A DNA stretch of 10,275 nt from Acidobacteriota bacterium (GCA_021801945.1 JAKABE010000083.1:1-10275); one strand, 5' to 3'. Counted from the first letter of the stretch, positions 1 to 7,337 are shown. Translations and numbers: made by a program. The notes: a model not told the origin generated them from the letters alone.

Positions 1-90
1 GAGGATCTTATTTTCGTGGCCTAAGGCGCACTGCACCCCCTCGGTCAATATCATGACAAAACATGCGGCGAATAGAATCACTGTCCGCAT
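1..90 (-). CDS. N-terminal fragment of an exported protein, cut by the window edge
   Basis: An open frame begins with ATG at 90-88 and stays open for 30 codons to the left edge. The peptide starts with MRT, then has a hydrophobic stretch (VILFAACFVMIL, residues 4-15), then a polar segment ending near VQCALG (residues 19-24). This is the layout of a Sec signal peptide, with possible cleavage around residues 21-22; no clear lipobox is seen. A GGAG lies 9 bases upstream of the ATG, although it sits in the arm of a hairpin. The gene is in the same direction as the TPR gene 208 bases upstream, but the gap and hairpins suggest a separate unit. Only the signal region is visible, so no function can be given. 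It is short enough that a chance frame cannot be excluded. Confidence 0.5.
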   Translation of the reverse strand, partial: MRTVILFAACFVMILTEGVQCALGHENKIL

Positions 91-93
91 GAG

Positions 94-148
94 GGGGGAC
101 TCCGCTGATGGAGTTCTCCTCCGGCGGCGCACCTGGCGCCGCCGGAGG
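94..148. repeat. Two adjacent stem-loops, one with a perfect 13-bp stem
   Basis: Positions 118-130 (CCTCCGGCGGCGC) are perfectly complementary to 136-148, with a 5-base loop (131-135). Next to it, 97-103 pairs with 110-116 around the loop GCTGAT, with one G-T wobble when read on the plus strand. In minus-strand RNA the core is ACTCC pairing with GGAGT. Neither stem is followed by a T-run on either strand, so a classical intrinsic terminator is not supported. In minus-strand orientation both lie directly upstream of the start codon at 90, and the second stem includes that gene's likely ribosome binding site. Confidence 0.7.
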
Positions 149-160
149 TGGAATTAACTA

Positions 161-190
161 ACTATAGTCATAACTTTAGCCAAACTGCAA
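161..190 (-). promoter_or_regulatory. Weak candidate promoter for the left-edge gene
   Basis: On the minus strand, TATAGT (166-161, five of six matches to the -10 consensus) is preceded after 18 bases by TTGCAG (190-185, three of six matches to the -35 consensus). It lies in the most AT-rich part of the window's left end. Transcription from here would place both hairpins at 94-148 in the leader of the gene starting at 90. The -35 match is poor, so this is only a suggestion. Confidence 0.25.
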
Positions 191-224
191 CGATAAGATG
201 CGCAAGACGTCGAGCGGGGTTATC

Positions 225-250
225 CCAGCGATGAAAAAAAAAGAAGCTGG
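225..250 (-). other. T9 tract flanked by a short inverted repeat, downstream of the TPR gene
   Basis: Nine consecutive A residues on the plus strand (234-242) read as T9 in the direction of the TPR gene, about 55 bases after its stop codon. The flanking CCAGC (225-229) and GCTGG (246-250) could pair, but they enclose the T-tract rather than precede it, so the usual hairpin-then-U-run order is absent. It could be a weak termination or pause site at the end of the hox operon. The rest of 149-298 shows nothing recognisable. Confidence 0.25.
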
Positions 251-298
251 CGAAGAAAGGAGAAAGGAATAAGGCTCAAAATTCAGCGTAGAACAGGC

Positions 299-1672
299 TT
301 ATTTTTCAAGAAGTTTCAGCCGTTGGCGTGCCTGCCACTCCTCATCGGGAAAGTGGCCGTCTGCCGCATTGAGGAAATGGCGGTAGTAGGCGATCGCCTG
401 GGCATTCTTGTGAAGGGCGTCGTAGGAGATGGCCCAAAGGAAGTACGTCGAGGCATTTTCCGGCAGGTATTGGGAGCGCATGGTGAGGGCGTGCAGTGTC
501 ACCGCAGGCCGTCCCGTCTTGGAGGCGGCAAAGGCCAATCCGCTCCAGCCCTCGCCGTTGGTAGGGTCGATCTGGGTGACTGTGTTGAAGACGTCGTAAG
601 CCTGGGAAAACTTGAGTTCCTGAACCAGGTTCTGGCCATGCGCGATAAGCATCCCGGTATCGTTGGGGGAGGCCGCAAGCAATTGCACATAGAGCTGGTC
701 TGAGGCCGCGAACTGTCCGGCATCGGCCATCACGTCAGCCAACATGCGGGTAATGGCGGTATCCGTGGGGTGGGCGGTGTGGAGCCGTTGGAGGAGTGGG
801 ATTGCTTCGGCTTTATTTTCGGCCACGAGCACCGTGGCCAGTTGAGCGGTGAGCACAGGATCGCTGGGATTCTGTTTGAGAGCGCCGCGAAGCAGTGTTT
901 CGGCCTCCGGATATTGCTTTTTTTGGATAAGGATGTGAGCAAGTCCGGTGTTGGCCTGCTTGGACTTGGGATCTTTGGTAAGAACCGAGCGGTAAGCCGC
1001 CTCGGCAGCATCCGTCTGGCCCGTACGCTCGGCCAGATTGGCCGCTAGCAGCGTGTCCTCCATGGTGGCTGGTGAAAGCTGGAGGGCTTGAAGCAGGTCG
1101 TTCGAGGCCTGAGTCGGGTTGGAGGCGCTGTCAATTTGGGCCAACGCGCGCCAGGCGCGGGCCTTGAGTGCGGGGCCGGCGTCGCCCGGGTTGAGCGTGG
1201 TGGCAAAGGCGAGCTCGGGACGGGCTTCCTTGAGCTTTCCCTCGCGAGCCAGCAGCAGACCGAGCGAAATGTGGGCCAGGAAGGAGTTGGGATCGGCGGC
1301 GATGGCGCGGCGGTAAAACGCCTCGGCAGCATCGAGCCGGTTTTGAGCATCGGCAACGTAGCCGGCATCGAAAAGGGCGCGGGGATCGGTGGGATGGGCA
1401 GCCAGCCAGGCATTCAGTTTGGTCTCGGCGGTCTTCCAGTCGGAGGCGGCGATAGCGGCTTCGGCCGCAGTCATCTCCGCCGAGAGCGGCTGCTGGGCTG
1501 CGGCGGTGGGCTGAGGTGTTTCGCCCGAGGGCGGCGGAGCGGCTGGCGTTGCTGCGGCAGGCGGAGTTGCCGCGGACAGCGTGGCCGAGCTGGACGAAGA
1601 GGTCTGTGCGCTTGCCAACTGCGCACTGGAGAGCGCGGCAAGCAAGAAAAGGGAAAGGATGCTGCGGATCAC
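299..1672 (-). CDS. Exported tetratricopeptide-repeat protein, last gene of the hox operon
   Basis: The protein has 457 residues. Residues 1-22 form a Sec signal peptide: R3, a hydrophobic core, and Ala-Ser-Ala before the predicted cut after A22. A Ser/Ala/Pro/Thr-rich linker runs to about residue 65, and the remainder is helical TPR sequence. Several units with the A..Y/F...A..P pattern are visible, for example DAAEAFYRRAIAADPNS and DAAEAAYRSVLTKDPKS. No catalytic motif is seen, so a protein-protein scaffold role in the periplasm or envelope is the family expectation. The start chosen is GTG at 1672-1670, six bases after AGAGGTGGAG; a GTG four codons earlier (1684) overlaps that binding site and is less likely. 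It begins 32 bases after the hoxW stop, so it is probably cotranscribed with the cytoplasmic hydrogenase genes. That pairing is odd, because its product leaves the cytoplasm. Its link to hydrogenase is unknown. Confidence 0.85.
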   Translation of the reverse strand: MIRSILSLFLLAALSSAQLASAQTSSSSSATLSAATPPAAATPAAPPPSGETPQPTAAAQQPLSAEMTAAEAAIAASDWKTAETKLNAWLAAHPTDPRALFDAGYVADAQNRLDAAEAFYRRAIAADPNSFLAHISLGLLLAREGKLKEARPELAFATTLNPGDAGPALKARAWRALAQIDSASNPTQASNDLLQALQLSPATMEDTLLAANLAERTGQTDAAEAAYRSVLTKDPKSKQANTGLAHILIQKKQYPEAETLLRGALKQNPSDPVLTAQLATVLVAENKAEAIPLLQRLHTAHPTDTAITRMLADVMADAGQFAASDQLYVQLLAASPNDTGMLIAHGQNLVQELKFSQAYDVFNTVTQIDPTNGEGWSGLAFAASKTGRPAVTLHALTMRSQYLPENASTYFLWAISYDALHKNAQAIAYYRHFLNAADGHFPDEEWQARQRLKLLEK

Positions 1673-1704
1673 GGGAGACTCCACCTCTAGTTTAGCGGGA
1701 CGGG

Positions 1705-2202
1705 CTATGGTTTCGGCGATGGAGGCGATTCCGCGGTGAGCAGCCGGAGCACGGTCTCTTCGAGAAGACCGCAGGCGCGGGGAAGAGCCGCTTGGAGAAG
1801 GGAGCTGAATCCTTCGCGCAGGTCGAAGCAGGCGGCGCCGACGGTGAGCAGGAGGGCGGTGCGGGGTTGGGCGGCGTAGAGGCCGTGCGCGAGGGCGAGC
1901 AGTTCCGCGGCCCCGCAGTGGTGAGTGGACACGGCAGGAGAATCAGCGGCGGGTTCGACGGGCGCCAGGAGCACAGAACCGGCGGCGGAGGCTGCCGATG
2001 CGTCGATGAAGAGGACAGATTCGGTGGAAGCAATCTCTTCCGCCAGTTCAGGTGTCCATTGCTGGCGGATGAGAACATGCACGGATGCTTCCTGGCGGAA
2101 GCGATCTTCCGCCCAGGCGGCCAGCCAGGGGCCGGCGCCGTCGTCGCCGCGCAGCGTGTTGCCGCAAGCGAGGATGAGGCAGCGGGTTGGAGTTGTGCTC
2201 AT
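1705..2202 (-). CDS. hoxW: Hydrogenase maturation endopeptidase, HoxW type (M52 family)
   Basis: The 165-residue protein matches the usual length of the HyaD/HycI/HoxW peptidase family. These cytoplasmic enzymes recognise nickel in the large-subunit precursor and remove its C-terminal tail. The family signature appears as GNTLRGDDGAG at residues 14-24; D21 is the equivalent of the nickel-binding acid. The second conserved acid is D67 (in LFIDAS), and the conserved histidine is H94 or H95 (STHHCG). The start is ATG at 2202, with GAGG six bases upstream. The gene follows hoxH by 113 bases and precedes the TPR gene by 32 bases. HoxH has a matching cleavable tail, so HoxH is the evident substrate. 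The name is based on context and motifs; specificity for group 3d enzymes is inferred. Confidence 0.9.
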   Translation of the reverse strand: MSTTPTRCLILACGNTLRGDDGAGPWLAAWAEDRFRQEASVHVLIRQQWTPELAEEIASTESVLFIDASAASAAGSVLLAPVEPAADSPAVSTHHCGAAELLALAHGLYAAQPRTALLLTVGAACFDLREGFSSLLQAALPRACGLLEETVLRLLTAESPPSPKP

Positions 2203-2254
2203 GGTACGCCTCGGCGGGGATTGAAGCCGATGGTCGAAGAATAGCGCACCATGG

Positions 2255-2295
2255 GGCCGGTCCGGCCAAGGAGCCGTGTGGATGGGCCGCGGGCC
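2255..2295. repeat. GC-rich hairpins between hoxH and hoxW
   Basis: GGCCGG (2255-2260) and CCGGCC (2262-2267) form an inverted repeat around a single base. A second small one, GGCC-GCG-GGCC, lies at 2285-2295. They fall in the only sizeable gap (2203-2315) inside the hox transcription unit. Hairpins there could slow or process the mRNA and lower expression of hoxW and the TPR gene relative to the structural genes. That role is inference; no T-run follows. Confidence 0.45.
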
Positions 2296-2315
2296 TCATC
2301 GTATTTCCCACGCAG

Positions 2316-3740
2316 TCAGTCGCGCACCACGCGGTCCGCAACCTCGCCACTTGCTGAGATGAGTGAAATCGCCAGCGGCATCTGCCCCAATGCGTGCGTC
2401 GAGCAACTCAGGCAGGGATCGAAGGTGCGCACCACGGCCTCCACGCGGTTCAGAATTCCCTCGGTGAAGTGCCCGTCCTTGACGTAGTGCTTGGCCACTT
2501 GCAGCACTCCCTGGTTCATGGCGTGGTTGTTCTGGCCGGTGGCGATGACCAGGTTGGCCCAGGTAATCTTGCCGTTCCCGTCTACCTTGTAGTGGTGATG
2601 CAGCGTGCCGCGCGGGGCCTCGGCCTGCCCGGCGCCTTCCAGGCAGTTGACGCCGGCGCGGGCGCGGACCTGCTTGTCGAGGATCAGCGGGTCGGCGAGA
2701 AGGCGCTCGATCTTTTCGATGCCGTGGAGCAGCTCGACGAGCCGTGCGTGATGGTAGTGGAATGAGCTTTCGACCGGCCCGGAGGCCAACTGCTTGAACT
2801 CGGCGAGTTCCTTGTCCGCCTGGGGCGTGCCCATGGAGGTGGCGATGTTAAGCCGCGCCAGCGGACCGACGCGGTAGCAGCCCTGGGGATAGCCGAGCGG
2901 CTTGTAGTAGGCGAACTTGGTATAGCTGTAAGGCTCCACGGCCTCGCCGATGATCTCCGCGAACCGGTCGGCGTCCATGCCGTCCTCGATGATCTTCCCG
3001 GCTGGGTCGATCAGACGCAGTGCGCCCCTGTTGAATTCGATGGAGCCGTCCTCATTGACGAGGCTCATGTAGTTGGAGGGGAAGTTAGCGAAGACCTCGA
3101 TCTCTGCCTGGAAACGATCGGCGATCTGCTTGTAAGCGCCGAGAGCGAGACGGGCGTTGGCGTAGGCCTCGGGGATCATGGCCAGAATCTCATCGCGCTT
3201 GGCGGCGTCGAGGGGCTCGGTGACGCCCCCGGGCACCACCCAGCCTGGATGGACGCGCTTGGATCCAAGCAGCTCGATGATGTGCTGCCCAAAGCGCCGT
3301 AAAGCCACGCCCGCGCGTCCCATCTCGGGGTTAGCGGCCACCACGCCGAATATGTGGCGCATCGCCGGGTCGGAGTCCATGCCCAGCAGCAGATCAGGCG
3401 AGGAGAGATAGAAGAAGCTCAGGGCGTGCGACTGGACCATCTGGGCCAGATTCAACATGCGCCGCAGCAGGCGTGCTGGCGGCGGAATGCGCACCGCCAT
3501 GATGGCTTCACAGGCCTTGGCCGAGGCGATCAGGTGAGCGACGGGGCAGATGCCGCAGACGCGGGCCATCAGGCTGGGCATCTCGTAGAAGGGCCGGCCC
3601 TCGGCGAAGCGCTCAAAGCCGCGCACCTGAGTTACGTGGAAATGGGCATCCTCAACCTCGCCCTCGGCATTGAGCTGGATGGTGATCTTGCCGTGGCCTT
3701 CGAGGCGGGTGACGGGATCGATGGTGACGATCTTGCTCAT
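2316..3740 (-). CDS. hoxH: NAD-linked [NiFe] hydrogenase large (catalytic) subunit HoxH
   Basis: HoxH carries the NiFe(CN)2CO site that interconverts H2 with protons and electrons, in the cytoplasm, bound to HoxY. The 474-residue length fits the family. The N-terminal ligand motif RVCGIC gives C62 and C65; the C-terminal motif DPCLSCSTH gives C443, C446 and H449. The RLEGHGK segment (residues 12-18) is also typical of large subunits. After H449 there are 25 further residues (starting ALGQMPL), the tail normally removed by the endopeptidase after nickel insertion, so the gene encodes a precursor. The start MSKIVTIDP at 3740 has GGAG seven bases upstream; a longer frame reaching 3932 runs into hoxY and its extra residues do not look like HoxH. 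Motif style and the hoxEFUY context place it in group 3d. Confidence 0.97.
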   Translation of the reverse strand: MSKIVTIDPVTRLEGHGKITIQLNAEGEVEDAHFHVTQVRGFERFAEGRPFYEMPSLMARVCGICPVAHLIASAKACEAIMAVRIPPPARLLRRMLNLAQMVQSHALSFFYLSSPDLLLGMDSDPAMRHIFGVVAANPEMGRAGVALRRFGQHIIELLGSKRVHPGWVVPGGVTEPLDAAKRDEILAMIPEAYANARLALGAYKQIADRFQAEIEVFANFPSNYMSLVNEDGSIEFNRGALRLIDPAGKIIEDGMDADRFAEIIGEAVEPYSYTKFAYYKPLGYPQGCYRVGPLARLNIATSMGTPQADKELAEFKQLASGPVESSFHYHHARLVELLHGIEKIERLLADPLILDKQVRARAGVNCLEGAGQAEAPRGTLHHHYKVDGNGKITWANLVIATGQNNHAMNQGVLQVAKHYVKDGHFTEGILNRVEAVVRTFDPCLSCSTHALGQMPLAISLISASGEVADRVVRD

Positions 3741-3757
3741 GCGGAAACTCCGGAAGT

Positions 3758-4291
3758 TCAGGCTCCAAAGCGCGTGAGGGCCGAAACATCCAACGGCCCT
3801 CCAGTAACCAGGGCCATGAGGGCTGTGTGAAAGGTGGCGGCCGACGGCGGACAGCCGGGCAGAAAGACGTCCACCTTGACCAGCTCGTGAACGGGACGAA
3901 CCACCTTCAACAGCTTGGGGACCACAACGCACGGGATCTGCTGCTGCGCGCTGGCGTTCTCAATGTAGGCGCGGTTCAAGATCGCCTCGGGTCCGAAGGG
4001 GTTGCGCATGGAGGGAACATTTCCGGTGACCGCGCAATCGCCCATCGCGACCAGTATCTTAGAGTGCGCGCGAATCTTGCGGATCTTCTTCTCGTCGTCT
4101 GTGGAGGCCACTGCTCCCTCGACCAGCGCGATGTCCACCTCGGCGGGAAACTCCTTGGCGTCCACCAGCGGGCTATAGACCAAATCGACAAACTCAGCCA
4201 GCTCGAGAAGCCGCTCATCCATGTCCAGGAAGGACATGTGACAGCCGGAACAGCCGTCCAACCACACCGTGGCCAGCTTCAGCTTGCTCAT
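3758..4291 (-). CDS. hoxY: NAD-linked [NiFe] hydrogenase small subunit HoxY
   Basis: HoxY holds the proximal [4Fe-4S] cluster that passes electrons between the NiFe site of HoxH and the diaphorase module. At 177 residues it is the short, single-cluster type of small subunit. It has no twin-arginine signal peptide, consistent with a soluble cytoplasmic enzyme and unlike membrane uptake hydrogenases. Four ligands are visible: C14 and C17 (DGCSGCH), C86 (GDCAVTG) and C147 (LPGCPPS). Its ATG overlaps the hoxU stop codon (ATGA), suggesting translational coupling, and hoxH follows after 17 bases. All residues expected for function are present. Confidence 0.96.
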   Translation of the reverse strand: MSKLKLATVWLDGCSGCHMSFLDMDERLLELAEFVDLVYSPLVDAKEFPAEVDIALVEGAVASTDDEKKIRKIRAHSKILVAMGDCAVTGNVPSMRNPFGPEAILNRAYIENASAQQQIPCVVVPKLLKVVRPVHELVKVDVFLPGCPPSAATFHTALMALVTGGPLDVSALTRFGA

Positions 4292-5001
4292 TGCGCCTCC
4301 CTCATCTGGTTCAGCAAGGGCAGGAAGTCGGGATTCTTAGGGTGACCGGATCCGATCTTGCTCTTGTTGACCAGGGCTCCGGTGGGACAGACCTCGACGC
4401 ACTTGCCGCAACTGGTGCAACTGGAGGCGCCCCAGCCTTCGTGGAGATCGGTGATCACCAGGCAGTCGATGCCCCGGCCCATCACGTCCCAGACGTGTGC
4501 GCCCTCTACCTCGGCGCAGACGCGGACGCAGCGCGTGCACAGGATGCAGCGGTTGTGATCGGCGGTGAACAGCTCGTGGGAGGCTCCGACCGGCAGTTTG
4601 GGGTTGCGGTAGGGCAGCCGGACGTGGGTCAAGCCCAGATCCTGAGCGAGGGATTGGAGCTCGCAGTGCCCGCTGGCCACGCAGACCGAGCAGATGTGAT
4701 TGCGCTCAGTGAAAAGCAATTCGAGGATGGTGCGGCGGATCTTCTGGAGCCGCTCCGTGTTGGTGCTCACCTCCATGCCCTCGGAGACGGTGGCGACGCA
4801 CGCGGGCACAAGCTTGTTGCTGCCCTTGATCTCGACCAGGCACATGCGGCAGGCGCCCACGTCGCTGAGGCCGTCGAGGTGGCAAAGCGTAGGGATGTAG
4901 ATTCCGTATTCGCGCGCCACCTCGAGGATGGTTTGCCCGCGGCGGGCGCTCACCTCCTGCTCGTCGATCTTGAGAGTTTTGACTTCCATCTCGTCGCTCA
5001 T
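4288..5001 (-). CDS. hoxU: Hydrogenase diaphorase-module Fe-S subunit HoxU
   Basis: HoxU is the electron wire of the diaphorase module, related to the N-terminal part of complex I subunit NuoG. In 237 residues it shows a plant-type [2Fe-2S] site (C40, C51, C54, C68) and a His/Cys [4Fe-4S] site in the order H102, C104, C107, C113 (NHICSVC...GHCELQ). Two ferredoxin-type [4Fe-4S] motifs follow: C152/C155/C158/C162 and C195/C198/C201/C205. The start is the ATG at 5001, which overlaps the hoxF stop (ATGA). The open frame continues upstream to 5268, but those residues are arginine/glycine-rich shadow sequence over hoxF. The 3' end overlaps the hoxY start by four bases. Group 3d HoxU is favoured over a NuoG fragment because hoxY and hoxH follow directly. 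Confidence 0.96.
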   Translation of the reverse strand: MSDEMEVKTLKIDEQEVSARRGQTILEVAREYGIYIPTLCHLDGLSDVGACRMCLVEIKGSNKLVPACVATVSEGMEVSTNTERLQKIRRTILELLFTERNHICSVCVASGHCELQSLAQDLGLTHVRLPYRNPKLPVGASHELFTADHNRCILCTRCVRVCAEVEGAHVWDVMGRGIDCLVITDLHEGWGASSCTSCGKCVEVCPTGALVNKSKIGSGHPKNPDFLPLLNQMREAQ

Positions 5002-6638
5002 GCCGGCACCTCCACGGCGGCTTCCATGTTGCAGACGCCGGCCGGACAACGCTTGTGGAGAATGTGCTCCAGGTACTCGTTGCGGAAGTGCTTCAGGGTG
5101 CTGAGCACCGGATTCGGAGCGGTCTGGCCCAAGCCGCAGAGGCTGGCTTCCTTCACCGTGACGCACAGTTCCTCGAGCATCTCCAGGTCGTCCATGGTTC
5201 CGGCGCCCGTGGCGATGCGGGTCAGCAGAGTATGCATCTGGGCGGTGCCGGCACGGCAGGGAACGCATTTGCCGCAGGACTCGGTCATACAGAACTCGAC
5301 GAAGAAGCGCGCCACGTTCACCATGCAGGAGGTGTCGTCCATCACGATCATGCCGCCGGAGCCCATGATGGAGCCCATGCGCAGCAGGGCATCGTAGCTC
5401 ACCCCCACGTCGAGCATATCGGCAGGAATGCAGCCGCCCGACGGCCCTCCGGTTTGCACCGCCTTAAAGGTGTGGCCCGCGGGCACGCCGCCGCCGATAT
5501 CCTCAATAATCTTGCGCAGCTTGATGCCCAGGGGCACTTCGATGAGGCCGCTATGGGTGATCCGGCCCGTAAGCGCAAACACCTTGGTGCCCTTGCTGCG
5601 CTCCGAGCCCATGTTGAAGAACCAGCGGCCGCCGTTGCGGATGATGGGTGCAATATTGGCGAAGGTTTCTACGTTGTTGATGAGCGTCGGCTTGCCCCAC
5701 AACCCGGCCACCGCCGGATAAGGCGGGCGCGGCTTAGGGCTGCCGCGGCGGCCCTCAATCGAGGCGATCAGGGCCGTCTCCTCGCCGCAGACGAAGGCCC
5801 CTGCGCCGAGGCGGACCTCAATGTCGAAGTTGAAAGGCGTTCCGCAGATGCTGTTGCCGAGCAGTCCGTGGCGGCGCGCGTCGCGCAGCGCGGCCGAGAG
5901 CCGGGCGACGGCCACCGGATACTCGGCGCGCACATAGATAAAGCCCTTGCTCGCGCCCACCGCGTAGGCTGCCACCGCCATGCCCTCGATGACGCGATGC
6001 GGGTCGCCTTCCATCACGCTGCGATCCATGAAGGCACCGGGATCGCCCTCGTCACCGTTGCAGACCACGTACTTCATGTCGCCGCCGGCCTTGGCCACCG
6101 TGCCCCACTTCAAACCCGTGGGATAGCCGGCTCCGCCACGCCCCCGCAGACCGCTTTCCGTCACGCGGTGAATCACGCCGCTGGGGGTCATCTCCGTAAG
6201 CACCATCAGGAGCGCCTTGTAGCCGTCGCGGGCAATGTAATCGTCGATCTTCTCGGGGTCGATGTAGCCCGCATTCTCCAGCACGACCCGCACCTGGCTG
6301 CCGAAGTGCTCGTTCAGCTCGCATTGCAGCTCCGGCACAGGTCCTCCGCCCAGCGCGTTCACAATGGCTTCAGCGTGGTTCGCGTTCACCTTGCGATAGA
6401 GGGTCTCCTCGGGATCGACGCGCACCAGCGGGCCGGACGAGCAAGGTCCCATGCAGCCGGTACGGCGGACCAGAACCTTTTTGCCTGCGGCTTCGGCGGC
6501 TTTGATCAGCGCATCGCGGAGCTGTCCCGCACCCTGGCTGGCGCAGGCCAGGTCCATGCACACGTTCACCTCGTAGTCGAACTTGGAGTTCTCAAGGCGG
6601 ACGGATTTGGCGATCTGCTCCAGCTCTTCGATGGTCAT
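4998..6638 (-). CDS. hoxF: Hydrogenase diaphorase subunit HoxF (NAD(H)- and FMN-binding)
   Basis: HoxF is where NAD+/NADH reacts, through FMN. The 546-residue protein is a NuoE-like/NuoF-like fusion. Residues 1-100 form a thioredoxin-like [2Fe-2S] domain with all four ligands (C27, C32, C62, C66). The NuoF-like part has the nucleotide/FMN motifs [13 protein letters not shown] (166-178) and [11 protein letters not shown] (193-203). The C-terminal [4Fe-4S] site is SCGKCVPCR (C455, C458, C461) plus C501. The start at 6638 overlaps the hoxE stop in an ATGA; a longer frame reaching 6854 is ignored because it lies inside hoxE. Near the end a CPAGVC motif (C531, C536) remains, as in longer NuoF-like hydrogenase subunits that continue into a ferredoxin domain, but here the protein stops ten residues later. 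Confidence 0.97.
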   Translation of the reverse strand: MTIEELEQIAKSVRLENSKFDYEVNVCMDLACASQGAGQLRDALIKAAEAAGKKVLVRRTGCMGPCSSGPLVRVDPEETLYRKVNANHAEAIVNALGGGPVPELQCELNEHFGSQVRVVLENAGYIDPEKIDDYIARDGYKALLMVLTEMTPSGVIHRVTESGLRGRGGAGYPTGLKWGTVAKAGGDMKYVVCNGDEGDPGAFMDRSVMEGDPHRVIEGMAVAAYAVGASKGFIYVRAEYPVAVARLSAALRDARRHGLLGNSICGTPFNFDIEVRLGAGAFVCGEETALIASIEGRRGSPKPRPPYPAVAGLWGKPTLINNVETFANIAPIIRNGGRWFFNMGSERSKGTKVFALTGRITHSGLIEVPLGIKLRKIIEDIGGGVPAGHTFKAVQTGGPSGGCIPADMLDVGVSYDALLRMGSIMGSGGMIVMDDTSCMVNVARFFVEFCMTESCGKCVPCRAGTAQMHTLLTRIATGAGTMDDLEMLEELCVTVKEASLCGLGQTAPNPVLSTLKHFRNEYLEHILHKRCPAGVCNMEAAVEVPA

Positions 6639-7132
6639 TCCACGGTCCACCTTTCCAGTTGTTCGAGCATCTGTTCGCCGGCCATCTCGCCTGCCACCTC
6701 GCCATCGAAGAGCGCTACCGGTGCGCGGCTGCACGCGCCCACGCAGCGGGCCACCGCCAGGCTCACCTGGCCGTCGCCGGTGGTTTGTCCCTGGGCGATG
6801 CCCAGCCGCTTCTCCGCCTCGGCGATCAGCTTGACCGCACCCTTGATGTAGCAAGCCGTCCCGGCGCAGACCGTGACGGTGTGCTTGCCCGGCGGCTTGA
6901 GGCTGAAGTAGTGGTAGAAGGTGGCCACTCCGTACGCTTGGCTAAGCGGCACGCGCAGCGAGCGGGCGACGAAGCGCAAAGCCTCGTTGTCCACATAGCC
7001 GAAGGAGGACTGCACGGTATGCAGCGTCTCAATCAGCGCGTGGCGGGCAAAGCCGTTCTTGCGCATAGTGCCGTTGACAATCTTCCATCGTGTATCGTCG
7101 CTGGGCAGGGGTGGGGGCGTGAATGCAGGCAC
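6635..7132 (-). CDS. hoxE: Hydrogenase diaphorase subunit HoxE (NuoE-like [2Fe-2S] protein)
   Basis: HoxE is a thioredoxin-like [2Fe-2S] subunit, homologous to NuoE, found in the five-subunit HoxEFUYH enzymes. Ligands are C89 and C94 (VCAGTAC), C130 and C134 (RCVGAC). The length of 165 residues fits the family, as does a Pro-rich start (MPAFTPPPLP) before the helical domain. The start is taken as GTG at 7132-7130 because GGGAGGA lies about four bases upstream and homology-like sequence begins here. The frame stays open to 7378, but those residues are low-complexity and cross the promoter and leader hairpins. As first gene of the operon it is preceded by a predicted leader of about 200 bases. 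The second start-proximal alternative, the internal ATG at codon 23, would cut into the conserved region. Confidence 0.94.
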   Translation of the reverse strand: MPAFTPPPLPSDDTRWKIVNGTMRKNGFARHALIETLHTVQSSFGYVDNEALRFVARSLRVPLSQAYGVATFYHYFSLKPPGKHTVTVCAGTACYIKGAVKLIAEAEKRLGIAQGQTTGDGQVSLAVARCVGACSRAPVALFDGEVAGEMAGEQMLEQLERWTVE

Positions 7133-7200
7133 GATTCCTCCCGATCCGGAACGCTGAGTCGCCCATCGAGCTGAGTAGCTTGGCACACTGTGGCGGAAAG

Positions 7201-7248
7201 TCGGTCTTGAGAGGGCACGGCTTTTGCCGTGCTGACAAAATCGACCGA
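7201..7248. repeat. REP-like nested palindrome in the hoxE leader
   Basis: The core is a perfect 7-bp inverted repeat, GCACGGC-TTTT-GCCGTGC (7215-7232). A second pair, TCGGTC (7201-7206) and GACCGA (7243-7248), encloses it. All pairs are Watson-Crick on both strands. The plus-strand reading (a CACGGCTTTTGCCGTGCTGA core) resembles, from memory, a family of repetitive palindromes scattered through acidobacterial genomes. It falls between the predicted hox transcription start and the hoxE start codon, so the stem would be present in the leader RNA. No T-run follows on either side. Confidence 0.65.
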
Positions 7249-7337
7249 GCCATTGGCCCCGAGCTCCTGAGCGACGTTCTTCAACGCCCTTGCACCTTTG
7301 GCACAGGCCATGAGTGCCGACGGTCAGCTCAACGCCT

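Noticed and set aside
118..148. The 13-bp stem as an intrinsic terminator
   Set aside because: No T-run follows it on either strand.
3741..3932. A 64-residue N-terminal extension of HoxH
   Set aside because: It lies within hoxY and lacks family similarity; MSKIVTIDP at 3740 has a binding site and the normal HoxH N-terminus.
5055..6851. A 598-codon open frame on the plus strand opposite hoxF
   Set aside because: It mirrors hoxF codon structure in GC-rich DNA, has Ala/His/Gly-biased composition without recognisable motifs, and hoxF is certain.
4288..7132. Complex I (NuoEFG) genes instead of hydrogenase subunits
   Set aside because: HoxU is far shorter than NuoG, and hoxY and hoxH with NiFe ligands follow in the same operon.
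7133..7336. Sigma54 promoter for hox (TGGCAC seen at 7181-7186 and at 7299-7304)
   Set aside because: No GC element at the required spacing follows on either strand.
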